Origin: Magnetovibrio sp.
Lineage (GTDB): Bacteria; Pseudomonadota; Alphaproteobacteria; Rhodospirillales; Magnetovibrionaceae
Length of the DNA: 64,000 nt
Direction of reading: 5' to 3'
Assembly: GCA_028281525.1 (NCBI GenBank)
Contig: JANQJR010000015.1
Coordinates: 1 to 64,000, forward strand
This document shows positions 46,603 to 56,237 of this stretch, one piece after another. A program made the position numbers and the translations under genes. The notes under the pieces were generated by a model. The model was not told the DNA's origin, made no database searches, and saw only the letters and a list, made by a program, of their open reading frames with translations. Numbering within the stretch: the first letter of the stretch is position 1; each line of letters starts with the position of its first letter.

Positions 46603-49058
46603 TGTTCTTCTCCTGCTTTGCGGGGAATGGTGATGGTGAATGCCGTGCCTTGGCCTGGCGTGCTGTCACACGTCACGGTTCCCGAAAGCGTTTGCGTCAC
46701 CTGATTGAACAGAATGTGCATACCCAACCCGCTGCCGCCGGAACCGCGTCTGGTGGTGAAGAAGGGCTCGAAAATGTTGGCGCGTACGTCTGCGCCCATA
46801 CCTTTGCCGTCATCGGTATATTGCAAAATCACGTTTTGGCCTTGCTGCGTGACATCGATGCAGATGGAACCGACTTGACCTTCTTCGTATGCATGGATCA
46901 GGGAATTCATCACCAGATTTGTGATCACCTGAGACACCGCACCCGGTTGGGTGGTGACGGAAATATCTTCGTCACCGGTCACTTGGATATCATGGTTCGT
47001 GTTTTTGAGCTGCGGGTGCAGGCTGGCAAGAACTTCGCGCACATACCCCAACAAATTGATGGTGCGGTGCTCTTCGCTGGATTGATCGACGGCGACTTGC
47101 TTAAAGCTGCGGATCAAATCGGACGCGCGCGACAGGTTGGCAGCGACAATCTCCGTGGAAGAAATCGCAGTTTCGATAAACTCCATCAAGTCGGATTTGC
47201 GCAACTCACCCCGGTTGATCCGTTTGTCCAACATGACGGCACGTTCCTTCAGGTGCGTCGCCGCCGTCACACCCACGCCGAGCGGTGTATTCACTTCATG
47301 GGCGACACCCGCCACCAATCCACCCAGAGACGCCATGCGTTCCGCTTCGATGAGGCTTTCTTCGGCCTGTTTCTGTTCTGTCACGTCATAGACCCATACA
47401 ATGATACAGGCCTCGCCTTCGAACGTGATGGTGCTCAGGTCCTGCATGGTCCAAAAATGCGTGCCGTCCAGGCGAATGCGTTCAAAGCTCAGCTGCACCG
47501 CACCGTTTAAATTTTTGAATATACCGATAACCTTGGCGAAATCCTCGGCATTGGCGAAAGTGTTGTTCAGACCGTAAGCGAAGAATTCGTCGAGGTCGCG
47601 CGCGCCGAACATGTCCAGCAAACGCTGATTGGCGAACAGCGGGTGAAAATTGGATCGTTTGGCGACAATGATACCCGATGCGCTGCTTTCCAGAATGCTG
47701 CGCAAACGCTGTTCGCTTAGATGGGTCTTCTCCTCGGATTTCTTCAATTCAGACAAGGCGCGGTTCAGCCGGTATTCGGTTTCCTTGCGCTCCGTGATGT
47801 CACGCACGATGCCGACGAACGTGGTTTCTTCGCCGTCATGAAATTCACTCACCGACAGTTCCATCAAGAATGTCTTGCCGTCCTTACCCCGTCCAACGAC
47901 CTCCCGTCCGGCGCCAATAACCTTGGCATCACCGGTTCGGATATAGTTCTGTATATATTCGTCATGATGATCCGCGACATCGCGTGGCATCAGCATGGAG
48001 ACGTTTTGCCCCACGACATCGAACACGGAATAGCCGAAAATTTTCTCCGCGCCATGGTTGAAGGTTCTGACGGTTCCCCGGCTATCGATGGTGATGATCC
48101 CGTCGACCGCGGAATTGACGATCATGCGGGTACGTTCTTCACTTTTGCGATATTGTTCTTGCAGCACGCGCCGTTCAAGGATCTCCGCGTTCAGATCTTT
48201 TGTCCGCTCCGCCACGCGCGCTTCGAGGTTCTGGTTGAGTTGGCTCAGTTCCGCCTGCCCCCGGGCAAACATCGTAAAAAAGAAATGCAATACGATAGCG
48301 TAAGCGACCAACCGCAAGACATGCCACAACCACCAAGCCGCATCCCATAGATCGGAAAACTCAAACATGATGTCGGCGGTGCCGAACAAAAAACAAAACG
48401 ACGCAAAGACAATGCGCTGCCGTATCCGGTCGTCTCGGCCTTTCAACACAAAATACAGCGCCGCGGCCAGGAACCCAACGCCGCCAACGGAGTTGAGCAC
48501 AATCGAGATCACGCTCAGTCGGTCCTGCTCTCCCATAACCGCCCGCATATCGGGCAACATAAAAGACAGCGTTGCAATCAACAGCGCTATGGCCGCGATC
48601 CCGATCATGGCGGTTGTTTCTTGCGGTTGAGACGCAAGTTTCCTGGGCAACCACACCATGGCCATCAGCAGCCCGCCCAGGAAGGTTGAGATGCTGTGCA
48701 ACCAGATGAAATCGGCACCATCGTCATGTACGGCCAGGAAACCTTCCAAAATCCCCATGGTGATCAGGGACAGGGCCACAAAAAGAAATTCCGGCGCCAA
48801 ACGCTTTTGCTGCAACAGTGAGCCGATGAGCAGCGCAATGCTGGTGGCCGCGAAGGTTCCCAGGGTCTCGACGACGGCATGTGCCGGAATGGACTGCCAA
48901 ACCCAGTTGGAAAAAAACACATGTAAAGCAATGCCGATGATCAACGGCACGGCCCCTCCAAACAGGGTCATCTTGATGGCAATGCGATTGATAGTCGAAC
49001 GCGTCCCATCGGCATTGGACGATAAGGTGATGGAGGGGGTCTCTGTGCTGTGCGTCAT
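46599..49058 (-). CDS. Sensor histidine kinase with seven-helix membrane sensor and two PAS domains
   Basis: 819 residues from ATG at 49058; an in-frame TTG at 49094 is less likely. About seven membrane helices (35-260) hold histidines (VHDDGADFIWLHS) and end in a coiled coil. Two PAS domains follow (IVNSAVDGIITIDSRGTVRT near 310; a second near 450). The dimerisation motif is VAGVAHEVNTPLGVGV with His587, and the ATPase has NLVMNSLIHAYEEG, DDGKGMGADVR and GGSGLGMHI. The next gene is its HD-GYP response regulator, overlapping by ATGA. Together they link a membrane signal to cyclic di-GMP removal. Confidence 0.93.
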   Translation of the reverse strand: MTHSTETPSITLSSNADGTRSTINRIAIKMTLFGGAVPLIIGIALHVFFSNWVWQSIPAHAVVETLGTFAATSIALLIGSLLQQKRLAPEFLFVALSLITMGILEGFLAVHDDGADFIWLHSISTFLGGLLMAMVWLPRKLASQPQETTAMIGIAAIALLIATLSFMLPDMRAVMGEQDRLSVISIVLNSVGGVGFLAAALYFVLKGRDDRIRQRIVFASFCFLFGTADIMFEFSDLWDAAWWLWHVLRLVAYAIVLHFFFTMFARGQAELSQLNQNLEARVAERTKDLNAEILERRVLQEQYRKSEERTRMIVNSAVDGIITIDSRGTVRTFNHGAEKIFGYSVFDVVGQNVSMLMPRDVADHHDEYIQNYIRTGDAKVIGAGREVVGRGKDGKTFLMELSVSEFHDGEETTFVGIVRDITERKETEYRLNRALSELKKSEEKTHLSEQRLRSILESSASGIIVAKRSNFHPLFANQRLLDMFGARDLDEFFAYGLNNTFANAEDFAKVIGIFKNLNGAVQLSFERIRLDGTHFWTMQDLSTITFEGEACIIVWVYDVTEQKQAEESLIEAERMASLGGLVAGVAHEVNTPLGVGVTAATHLKERAVMLDKRINRGELRKSDLMEFIETAISSTEIVAANLSRASDLIRSFKQVAVDQSSEEHRTINLLGYVREVLASLHPQLKNTNHDIQVTGDEDISVTTQPGAVSQVITNLVMNSLIHAYEEGQVGSICIDVTQQGQNVILQYTDDGKGMGADVRANIFEPFFTTRRGSGGSGLGMHILFNQVTQTLSGTVTCDSTPGQGTAFTITIPRKAGEEQ

Positions 49059-49258
49059 GGTCCGTTTTGCTCTTTCCCAGCGCGTTTTGATCAACGCAGA
49101 ACTGAAAAAGCAAAGACCATGCCATTCATTCGATAATTTGAGTCAGGATTACATCCTTGATTCACAATCCAGAAATATTGATGCAGCGCAGGAAAGTTCG
49201 TGAAAATAAGTGCATTCAGAGCCATGCTGCACGGATTTTCACGACAAATTCGCAAAAT

Positions 49259-49303
49259 GCAAAAGGCCAGGGCCCGACATCACAAATCGGGTGCTGGCCT
49301 TAA
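49259..49303 (-). terminator. Rho-independent terminator of the isc operon
   Basis: On the minus strand AAGGCCAGCACCCGA pairs with TCGGGCCCTGGCCTT (small mismatch) and is followed by TTT. It lies about 30 bases past the fdx stop and closes the cysE-to-fdx transcription unit. Confidence 0.8.
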
Positions 49304-49329
49304 GTTCGGTCAAGCAGGTGCGGAAGCGT

Positions 49330-49662
49330 TTAGTCCAGAAGCATGTTGCGCGTACCTGCGGGCAAGGTCACTTCCAAACCGTCCAACTCATCGCTCATGG
49401 TGATTTGGCAGCCAAGACGGGACGTGTGGGTCAAGCCGAACGCCAAATCCAGCATATCCTCTTCTTCCTCGGTTGCTTCGCCCAGCTTGTCGAACCATTT
49501 CTCGTCGACGACCACATGGCAGGTGGAACACGCCAGTGAGCCTTCGCAGGCGCCTTCCAAATCCAAGCCGTTCTTGTGCGCGATTTCCAGAACCGACAGG
49601 CCGTTGGGGGCGTCCACTTCCTTGCGGTTGCCGTCCGCATCGATGAAGGTCATTTTCGGCAT
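49330..49662 (-). CDS. fdx: [2Fe-2S] ferredoxin of the isc system
   Basis: 110 residues. The vertebrate-type pattern is clear: [20 protein letters not shown] with Cys39, Cys45 and Cys48, and Cys85 in [16 protein letters not shown]. This ferredoxin gives electrons to IscS/IscU during cluster assembly. It is the last gene of the operon (87 bases after hscA), ahead of a terminator. Confidence 0.96.
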   Translation of the reverse strand: MPKMTFIDADGNRKEVDAPNGLSVLEIAHKNGLDLEGACEGSLACSTCHVVVDEKWFDKLGEATEEEEDMLDLAFGLTHTSRLGCQITMSDELDGLEVTLPAGTRNMLLD

Positions 49663-49749
49663 GGGTGGGGGTCTCCTAAAAATACAAAAAATAGTTGGAG
49701 GATTATTTAGCGTGCCCGGCGGTCAGGGACAAGGGTTTAAGCAAGGGGT

Positions 49750-51663
49750 TTAGGCATCCTCCGGCTCGCCCACGGACTTTTCCAGGGTATTCATGCTCAC
49801 GCCCGTCAGCGCATCGCGGATACCCTTGTCCATGCGTTTTTCGGCAAACACGTGGGTCGCCTTGTCCAGTTCTTCCGCCGCCTGATTGATGACGTCGCGG
49901 TCATTGCCCCGGATGGCCTCGATCACCTTGTCCATGACTTCGCCGATGGCTTCGCGCTCTTCAACGGACAGCAGGTTGCAATCCGCCTGCAGCGCAGCGC
50001 GCACGGCAAGCATGGCGCGTTCAGCTTCGACACGGGCTTCGGTCAACAGGCGCAGATTCATATCGTCCTTAGCATGCGCCATGGAATCGTAGAGCATCTG
50101 CGACATCTCTTCTTCGCTCAAGCCATAGGAGGGCTTAACCTCGACCTTGGCCTCGATTCCGGAGGTGTCTTCCCCGGCACTCACCGTCAAAAGCCCGTCC
50201 GCATCCACCTGGAACGTGACGCGGATGTGCGCCGCGCCCGCCGCCATGGGCGGGATGCCGGTCAAATTGAAGCGCGCGAGTGAGCGGTTCTGATCTACCA
50301 TTTCCCGCTCCCCCTGGACCACATGAATCGCCATTGCGGTCTGGCCGTCTTGGAACGTGGTGAATTCCTGGGCCTTGGCGACGGGGATCGGGGTGTTGCG
50401 GGGAATGACTTTCTCCACCAGTCCGCCCATGGTTTCCAGGCCAAGCGACAAGGGAGTCACGTCCAACAGCAACGTGTCGGACCCCACCGTCAGGGCTTCC
50501 GCTTGCAACGCCGCGCCCACCGCAACCACTTGGTCGGGATCGATATCGGCCAACGGCTCGGAACCGAAGTACCCGGCCACAGCTTCGCGCACCAACGGCA
50601 CGCGGGTGGAGCCGCCGACCAGCACCACGCCCTTGACGTCCAGTGGATCGTATCCCGCCTCGGTCAACACTTCATGGCAAATCTTGATGGTGCGATCCGT
50701 GAACGGCTTGACCAAATCGTTGAACGTGGCGCGATCCAGGGCGTGCTTGGTCTGTTGGTCCGAGCCCGACAGCATCCACTCGCCTCTGCCTTCCGTGGTC
50801 AAGCATTCCTTCGCCAACCGCCCGGTCATCAGCGCGACCTTGACTTCACCCGCGCTCAGATCCGCTTCACCCAGTTCAGCTTGGCGTTGCTTGAGGAAAT
50901 GATCCGCGATGGCGTGATCGAAATCGTCACCACCCAGCGCTGCATCACCGCTGGTCGCAAGAACCTGAAACACGCCCTTTTCCATGCGCAGCAACGAGAT
51001 ATCGAAGGTGCCGCCGCCTAAGTCGTATACGGCGTAGAGACCTTCCGCGCCTTTATCCAAGCCATAGGCCAGGGCCGCCGCCGTAGGTTCGTTGACCAGA
51101 CGCAGAACTTCCAGCCCCGCCAGACGTGCAGCGTCCTTGGTGGCGACACGCTGGGCGTCGTCGAAATAGGCCGGCACGGTGATCACAGCCTTATCTATTT
51201 TGGCGCCCAGGTGTTCCTGGGCGCGGTCGCGCAAGGCCTTCAGAATATCAGCGGAAATTTCGACGGGCGTCAGGGTTTGTCCTGCGATATTCAAGCGCAC
51301 CAGGTGGCTTTCACCATCGTGTTGGGGTTCGATGTCGAACGGCAATTGCCCGCCCAACGCTTTCACATCTTCCGCGCCCCGGCCCATCAGGCGTTTGATG
51401 GAACTCACCACAGCTTCGGGGCGGCTGAGCAACAAACGCTTCGCCAACTCACCAACAATGGCGGAGCCGTCCGGTGCATACGCAACGATACTGGGCACCA
51501 GGGCCTGGCCATCTTCATCCTTCAAGACTTCGACCGCATCTTCGCCGCTGACCGCAACGACGGAGTTGGTGGTGCCCAGATCGATGCCGACGGCCAGTTC
51601 CGTTTCGCCCTCGTGCGGCTCGGGCGTTTCGCCAGGTTCGTGAATTTGCAGCAAGGTGACCAT
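49750..51663 (-). CDS. hscA: Fe-S assembly chaperone HscA (Hsp70 family)
   Basis: 637 residues. The N-terminal ATPase has AVGIDLGTTNSVVAV, VITVPAYFDDAQRVATKDAA, VYDLGGGTFDISLL and VVLVGGSTRVPLVREAV. The substrate domain (about 400-550) and the lid follow, with the shorter C-terminus of HscA and no DnaK EEVD-type tail. It pulls the cluster off IscU, whose LPPVK motif is present in this operon. It starts 25 bases after hscB. Confidence 0.97.
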   Translation of the reverse strand: MVTLLQIHEPGETPEPHEGETELAVGIDLGTTNSVVAVSGEDAVEVLKDEDGQALVPSIVAYAPDGSAIVGELAKRLLLSRPEAVVSSIKRLMGRGAEDVKALGGQLPFDIEPQHDGESHLVRLNIAGQTLTPVEISADILKALRDRAQEHLGAKIDKAVITVPAYFDDAQRVATKDAARLAGLEVLRLVNEPTAAALAYGLDKGAEGLYAVYDLGGGTFDISLLRMEKGVFQVLATSGDAALGGDDFDHAIADHFLKQRQAELGEADLSAGEVKVALMTGRLAKECLTTEGRGEWMLSGSDQQTKHALDRATFNDLVKPFTDRTIKICHEVLTEAGYDPLDVKGVVLVGGSTRVPLVREAVAGYFGSEPLADIDPDQVVAVGAALQAEALTVGSDTLLLDVTPLSLGLETMGGLVEKVIPRNTPIPVAKAQEFTTFQDGQTAMAIHVVQGEREMVDQNRSLARFNLTGIPPMAAGAAHIRVTFQVDADGLLTVSAGEDTSGIEAKVEVKPSYGLSEEEMSQMLYDSMAHAKDDMNLRLLTEARVEAERAMLAVRAALQADCNLLSVEEREAIGEVMDKVIEAIRGNDRDVINQAAEELDKATHVFAEKRMDKGIRDALTGVSMNTLEKSVGEPEDA

Positions 51664-51688
51664 ACGGGGGGTCCTTTAGTCTTTTTTA

Positions 51689-52327
51689 TTATGCGAGCAG
51701 GCGGGCACGCGCCTGGCGCACTTCGCCCATCATTTTATCCAAATACTTCAAACGGGTGGTCAATTGGCATGCGCCTTCGATATCGGCGCCTTTGAAGGCC
51801 AGGGACAACGCGGTCAGCACGTCGTCAATTTCCGCCTTGGTTTCGCGCTGGATTGCGTTCAAGGTATCCATGCTGTCGGCCATCATCAGCTTTTCACGCA
51901 TTTCCATGGCTTCTATCAGGATGGATTGGTCCTGAACCAGATTGCAGCCTTCGGGCAACACGCCGACGCCTTCCAGGTGCACCAGATAATCGGCGCGTTT
52001 GAGCGGGTCCTTGAGCGTTTCATAAGCGTCGTTCAAGGCGGTGGCCTGCTGTTGGCTGAGCGCCTTTTCCTTGGGCGCCTTGGTGGCGAAACGGTCCGGG
52101 TGCAGCTGGCGTTGCAGGTCGAAATAGCGCCGGTCCAACGCGGGCACGTCCACTTCAAAAGCGCGTTCGACGCCTAAGCGCACGAAATGATCCACCGGGG
52201 CCGGGGGCTGCACAGCCTCGCACGTCGAGCAAAACAGCGCCCCCGCCGCCAGCGGCCCCTTACAGGACCAGCACGGCTTCAGGGTTTGTTTTGCCGCGTC
52301 CGCGCTATGGGCATTCACTTCGTTCAT
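51689..52327 (-). CDS. hscB: HscB co-chaperone with N-terminal four-cysteine finger
   Basis: 212 residues. An N-terminal zinc-ribbon-like segment CWSC (19-22) and CSTC (33-36) precedes the J-domain (about 45-115) with HPD at 76-78 (LQRQLHPDRFATKAPKEKAL). The C-terminal helical bundle (about 120-205) binds IscU. HscB stimulates HscA ATPase and delivers IscU. The tetracysteine segment is absent from E. coli HscB but present in human HSC20. It lies between iscA (89-base gap) and hscA. Confidence 0.95.
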   Translation of the reverse strand: MNEVNAHSADAAKQTLKPCWSCKGPLAAGALFCSTCEAVQPPAPVDHFVRLGVERAFEVDVPALDRRYFDLQRQLHPDRFATKAPKEKALSQQQATALNDAYETLKDPLKRADYLVHLEGVGVLPEGCNLVQDQSILIEAMEMREKLMMADSMDTLNAIQRETKAEIDDVLTALSLAFKGADIEGACQLTTRLKYLDKMMGEVRQARARLLA

Positions 52328-52416
52328 TCGTATGCGCTTCCAAAAAGGAACCGCCCCGCAAAATCAAGGCTGGGGGCGGTTTGGGTCTTCATATCGGAGA
52401 GACCGGACCCGGCTCC

Positions 52417-52755
52417 TTAAACGTGGAAGGACTCACCGCACCCGCAACGGCCTTTTTCGTTGGGGTTGTTGAAAACAAAACCGCTTTCCAGCTTGTCTTC
52501 AACATAGTCCATTTCCGTGCCGATGATGAACATGGTGGCCTTGGGGTCGATCAGGATGGTCAATCCCTCGACTTCCATTTCCTCATCGAACTCGTTCTTC
52601 TCGTCGGCGAATTCCAGGGTGTAGGACAGGCCCGAACAGCCTTTCGTACGTACCCCGATGCGGATACCGGCGGAGGGTTTGCCGCGGCCGTCGAGCAGGG
52701 CCTTGACCTGCTCTATGGCCGCAGACGTCATATTGATGGGTGCGGGCATATTCAT
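52417..52755 (-). CDS. iscA: Iron-sulfur assembly protein IscA
   Basis: 112 residues from ATG at 52755 after GAGAGGG. A-type carrier with the three conserved cysteines: Cys40 (VRTKGCSGLSY) and Cys104/Cys106 (GRCGCGESFHV). It holds iron or a cluster for transfer to target proteins. It starts 30 bases after iscU. Confidence 0.96.
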   Translation of the reverse strand: MNMPAPINMTSAAIEQVKALLDGRGKPSAGIRIGVRTKGCSGLSYTLEFADEKNEFDEEMEVEGLTILIDPKATMFIIGTEMDYVEDKLESGFVFNNPNEKGRCGCGESFHV

Positions 52756-52785
52756 CCGTTCGTCCCTCTCTGCGCGCCGAAGGTC

Positions 52786-53211
52786 TTATTCGGCGGCGTC
52801 CTGGCTTTCCCCGACCGCATCGGTGTCAGTCTGGCCGGTTTTGCCCTTGTAATCATCAATCGCCGCCTTGATAGCATCCTCGGCCAGGACCGAGCAATGA
52901 ATCTTCACCGGCGGCAGAGCCAACTCTTCGGCGATGTCGGTGTTCTTGATCTCACCGGCTTCGTCGACGGTCTTGCCCTTGACCCATTCGGTGACCAGCG
53001 AGCTCGACGCAATGGCGGAGCCACAACCGAAAGTCTTGAACTTGGCGTCTTCGATGATCCCTTCCGGGTTCACCTTGATTTGCAGCTTCATGACGTCGCC
53101 ACACGCGGGCGCGCCGACCAAGCCGGTGCCGACATCGCCGGCATCGTCTTCCATGGAGCCAACGTTACGGGGGTTTTCGTAGTGGTCGATCAGTTCCTTG
53201 CTATAGGCCAT
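52786..53211 (-). CDS. iscU: Iron-sulfur cluster scaffold IscU
   Basis: 141 residues after GGAGAG. The three cluster ligands are Cys37 (GAPACGDVMKLQ, with Asp39), Cys62 (FKTFGCGSAIASSS) and Cys105 (VKIHCSVLAEDA). The HscA recognition site LPPVK is at 98-102. The short C-terminal tail is Asp/Glu-rich. It is the platform on which IscS sulfur and iron are joined. Confidence 0.97.
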   Translation of the reverse strand: MAYSKELIDHYENPRNVGSMEDDAGDVGTGLVGAPACGDVMKLQIKVNPEGIIEDAKFKTFGCGSAIASSSLVTEWVKGKTVDEAGEIKNTDIAEELALPPVKIHCSVLAEDAIKAAIDDYKGKTGQTDTDAVGESQDAAE

Positions 53212-53252
53212 CTTTCTCTCCTTGCCGCACGGGTTGCGGGGTTTGTGTGTGC

Positions 53253-54485
53253 TTAGTGTTCAGCCCATTTGATGGACTTCAAGTCGATCCCAGCCTGCGC
53301 CATGTCCCACAGCGGGCTCAAATCACGCAAACGGTTCACTTCCTTGGCGATGCGCTCGATCGCATAGTCGATGTCGTCTTCGGTGGTGAAACGGCCGAGC
53401 CCTAAGCGCAATGAAGTGTGCGCCAGTTCTTCCTCGACGCCCAGCGCGCGCAACACGTAAGACGGCTCCAACGAAGCCGACGTGCAAGCCGAGCCGGAAG
53501 ACACTGCCAAGTCCTTGATGCCCATCATCAGGCCTTCGCCTTCCACATAGGCAAACGAAATATTGAGGTTGCCGGGAATACGGCTTTCCAGGTCGCCGTT
53601 CAGGAAAATTTCCGGAATGCGCTGCTGCAAGCCTTCGTAAAGGCGGCGCTGGAATTCGCGCAGCCGTTCGGCTTCCGCGGCCATTTCCTTTTTCGCCAGT
53701 TCGCAAGCCTTGCCCAGGCCCACCACCAACGGGGTCGGCAACGTGCCGGAGCGCATGCCGCGCTCTTGCCCGCCGCCGTGGATCAGCGGCACCAACCGTA
53801 CACGCGGCTTGCGGCGTATGTACATGGCGCCAATGCCCATGGGGCCGTAAATCTTGTGGCCGGAAATCGACAACATATCGATGTTCATTTCGTCCACATC
53901 CAGCGGAATCTTGCCCACGGCCTGGGCTGCGTCGGTGTGGAAGAAGACCTTGTTTTCGCGGCACAGCGCGCCGATTTCCTTCAACGGCTGGATCACGCCG
54001 ATTTCGTTGTTCACCGCCATGATGGATACGAGCAAGGTCTTGTCCGTGATCGCGGCCTTGAGCTCGTCGAGATCGATCAGGCCGTTTTCCTTCACGTGCA
54101 GATAGGTGACGTCGAACCCGTCTCCCTGCAGCGCGCGGCAGGCTTCCAGCACGCACTTGTGTTCGGTCACACACGTGATGATGTGGTTTCTCTTATCGCC
54201 GTAAAACTTCGCCACGCCCTTGATGGCCAAGTTGTTGGATTCGGTCGCGCCGGACGTGAAGATGATTTCCTTCGGGCTCGCGCCGATGATGTCGGCGACT
54301 TGGCCACGTGCGATTTCCACCGCGTCTTCCGCTTCCCAACCGAAACGGTGGTTGCGCGAATGCGGGTTGCCGAATTTTTCAGACCAAAACGGCACCATGG
54401 ATTCGACCACGCGCGGGTCGGTCGGTGTGGTGGCCTGGTAATCCAGGTAAAGGGGGTTGTTCTGGGTCCACGTGTTGGCTGTCAT
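53253..54485 (-). CDS. iscS: Cysteine desulfurase IscS
   Basis: 410 residues. PLP-binding Lys in [12 protein letters not shown], the substrate His in [16 protein letters not shown] and the flexible catalytic loop [20 protein letters not shown] are all present, and the C-terminus ends with the IscU-contact [10 protein letters not shown] typical of IscS. It takes sulfur from cysteine for iron-sulfur clusters and tRNA thiolation. It lies directly ahead of iscU. Confidence 0.97.
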   Translation of the reverse strand: MTANTWTQNNPLYLDYQATTPTDPRVVESMVPFWSEKFGNPHSRNHRFGWEAEDAVEIARGQVADIIGASPKEIIFTSGATESNNLAIKGVAKFYGDKRNHIITCVTEHKCVLEACRALQGDGFDVTYLHVKENGLIDLDELKAAITDKTLLVSIMAVNNEIGVIQPLKEIGALCRENKVFFHTDAAQAVGKIPLDVDEMNIDMLSISGHKIYGPMGIGAMYIRRKPRVRLVPLIHGGGQERGMRSGTLPTPLVVGLGKACELAKKEMAAEAERLREFQRRLYEGLQQRIPEIFLNGDLESRIPGNLNISFAYVEGEGLMMGIKDLAVSSGSACTSASLEPSYVLRALGVEEELAHTSLRLGLGRFTTEDDIDYAIERIAKEVNRLRDLSPLWDMAQAGIDLKSIKWAEH

Positions 54486-54519
54486 TTTATGTGCCTTATC
54501 TTTTTCTCGTGTCTAAGGT

Positions 54520-55653
54520 TCAAGCCGCCGATTTGGATGCGCTCTTACGTTGATATAGGTCGGCCCAGGCGGAAATAAAGCAGTCTATATCGTCGCCGGT
54601 GTTGGCATGGCCGAGACTCACGCGCACGGCGCATTTGCCAATCTCCGGATGCACGCCCATGGCGGCCAGCGCAGGGCTGGTCTTGGTCTTGCCGGACGCG
54701 CAGGCCGAACCTGCGCTCACGCAAATGCCCGCCAAATCGAAGGCCATGAGCTGCGTTGTGGCGTCCACGCCCGGCATGGTGATGTAACTGGTGTTGGGCA
54801 AACGATCCGCCATGGCCGCGATGACCTGAGCCTGCGGGGCAATCTCTTGAATCCGGGCTTCCAAAGCATCGCGCAGACCTTTGATGCGGGCCATGTCGCC
54901 AAGCTCCGCCTTCGCCAATTCCGCGGCCACGCCAAAACCCGCGATGCCGGGCACGTTTTCAGTACCACCGCGCAAGCCGCCTTCCTGACCGCCGCCGGCG
55001 TTGATGGCGCGCAAAGTGACGTCTTTGCCGGCGATCAAGGCGCCAACGCCCAGGGGCCCCGCGATCTTGTGCGCCGACAGGCTCAACATATCGACGCCGA
55101 GGCTTTGGAAATCCACATCGACCTTGCCCAACGCCTGCACCGCGTCGCAATGCACCAACGCGTGATAGCGGTGTGCGATCCGTGCGATGCCTTCAATCTG
55201 CTGCAGCACGCCGGTTTCGTTGTTCGCCAACATGACCGAGACGACCACATCGTCCCCACCGCCCGCGAACATTTCTTCCAGGGTGAAGGGGTCGATCAAG
55301 CCGTTGACGTCAACGGCAATGCGTTCAGCATGGGCGTGCGCTTGCATCACGGAGGGATGGTCGGTGGCGGCAACAAACATCTTCGCCCGCCCACAGCCCT
55401 GCAGGGCGAGCGTATTGGCCTCCGTCCCGCAGGATGTGAATACCACCTGCACGCTGGCGGGTGCGTTCACCGCGGCGCGCACTTGTTCGCGCGCATCCTC
55501 GACGATGCGCCGGGCTGCACGTCCCAGGACATGGACCGAAGACGGATTACCGCCCGCCTGCATGGCGTGCGTGGCCGCGTCCACCACTTCCGGGCGAGTG
55601 GGCGAGGTCGCATTATGATCCATGTAAACCGCCGTGGGTTTGGCGTTACTCAT
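54520..55653 (-). CDS. Second cysteine desulfurase, NifS/IscS-like
   Basis: 377 residues from ATG at 55653 (MSNAKPTAVYMDHNAT); an in-frame GTG eight codons upstream is possible. The PLP Lys is in SLSAHKIAGPLG and the catalytic loop is CVSAGSACASGKTKTSPALA, so both key residues are present. It is distinct from IscS in the next gene and lacks the IscU-docking tail, ending QRKSASKSAA. A pair of desulfurases after iscR is known from other Alphaproteobacteria. The partner protein is unknown. Confidence 0.9.
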   Translation of the reverse strand: MSNAKPTAVYMDHNATSPTRPEVVDAATHAMQAGGNPSSVHVLGRAARRIVEDAREQVRAAVNAPASVQVVFTSCGTEANTLALQGCGRAKMFVAATDHPSVMQAHAHAERIAVDVNGLIDPFTLEEMFAGGGDDVVVSVMLANNETGVLQQIEGIARIAHRYHALVHCDAVQALGKVDVDFQSLGVDMLSLSAHKIAGPLGVGALIAGKDVTLRAINAGGGQEGGLRGGTENVPGIAGFGVAAELAKAELGDMARIKGLRDALEARIQEIAPQAQVIAAMADRLPNTSYITMPGVDATTQLMAFDLAGICVSAGSACASGKTKTSPALAAMGVHPEIGKCAVRVSLGHANTGDDIDCFISAWADLYQRKSASKSAA

Positions 55654-55701
55654 GGCATCCAGGCCTTCTTCAGTCACGACATTCAGAAATGCGTTGTCGG
55701 C

Positions 55702-56178
55702 TTATTCCGCCGCGATGATATCGGTCGGAATTTGCGCCACCATTTCTTCGAACAACTCAGGTTGCGGCCCCAGAACCCGGCGCGCGCAGACGTCGGCCAA
55801 GCTCACGGAGCTGAGGTAAAGATGAATTTGATAGCTGAGCGCCTGCCATAGATCGTGCGTCAGACAGCGCGCCTTGTCCGAATGGCACCCTTCCGCGTTG
55901 GCACAACGGGTCGCGGAGATCGGCTCGTCCACGGCGGTGATCACATCGGAAATACGGATTTCAGCCGGATCACGGGACAGCAAGTAACCACCACCCGGGC
56001 CGCGCACACTTTTGACCAGACCGGCACGGCGCAATTTACCGAAAAGTTGCTCAAGATATGAGAGCGAAATTTCCTGGCGCTCGGCAACATCGGCCAAAGC
56101 CACAGGCTTGCCCCCTTGAACTTTACCCAGATCGGCCATCGCCATGACGGCATAACGTCCTTTGGTGCTGAGTTTCAC
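55702..56178 (-). CDS. iscR: Iron-sulfur cluster regulator IscR (Rrf2 family)
   Basis: 158 residues. Winged helix-turn-helix: MKLSTKGRYAVMAMADLGKV, ISLSYLEQLFGKLRRAGLVK. Cluster ligands are Cys92, Cys98 and Cys105 (RCANAEGCHSDKARCLTHDL), with His108 in the place of the E. coli histidine ligand. With its [2Fe-2S] cluster it represses the isc operon. It is second in the operon, 59 bases after cysE, and a type-1-like IscR site overlaps the promoter ahead of cysE. Confidence 0.95.
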   Translation of the reverse strand: MKLSTKGRYAVMAMADLGKVQGGKPVALADVAERQEISLSYLEQLFGKLRRAGLVKSVRGPGGGYLLSRDPAEIRISDVITAVDEPISATRCANAEGCHSDKARCLTHDLWQALSYQIHLYLSSVSLADVCARRVLGPQPELFEEMVAQIPTDIIAAE

Positions 56179-56237
56179 GTCAGTTCTCCTTCAAAATCAG
56201 CGGTCCTAAGGTCCATGAAGTCATTCCATGGGAACAC

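Noticed and set aside
53418-55851. Long plus-strand frames (386 and 414 residues) opposite the desulfurase genes
   Set aside because: The minus strand encodes two clear cysteine desulfurases with intact motifs; the plus frames are His/Arg-rich shadows.
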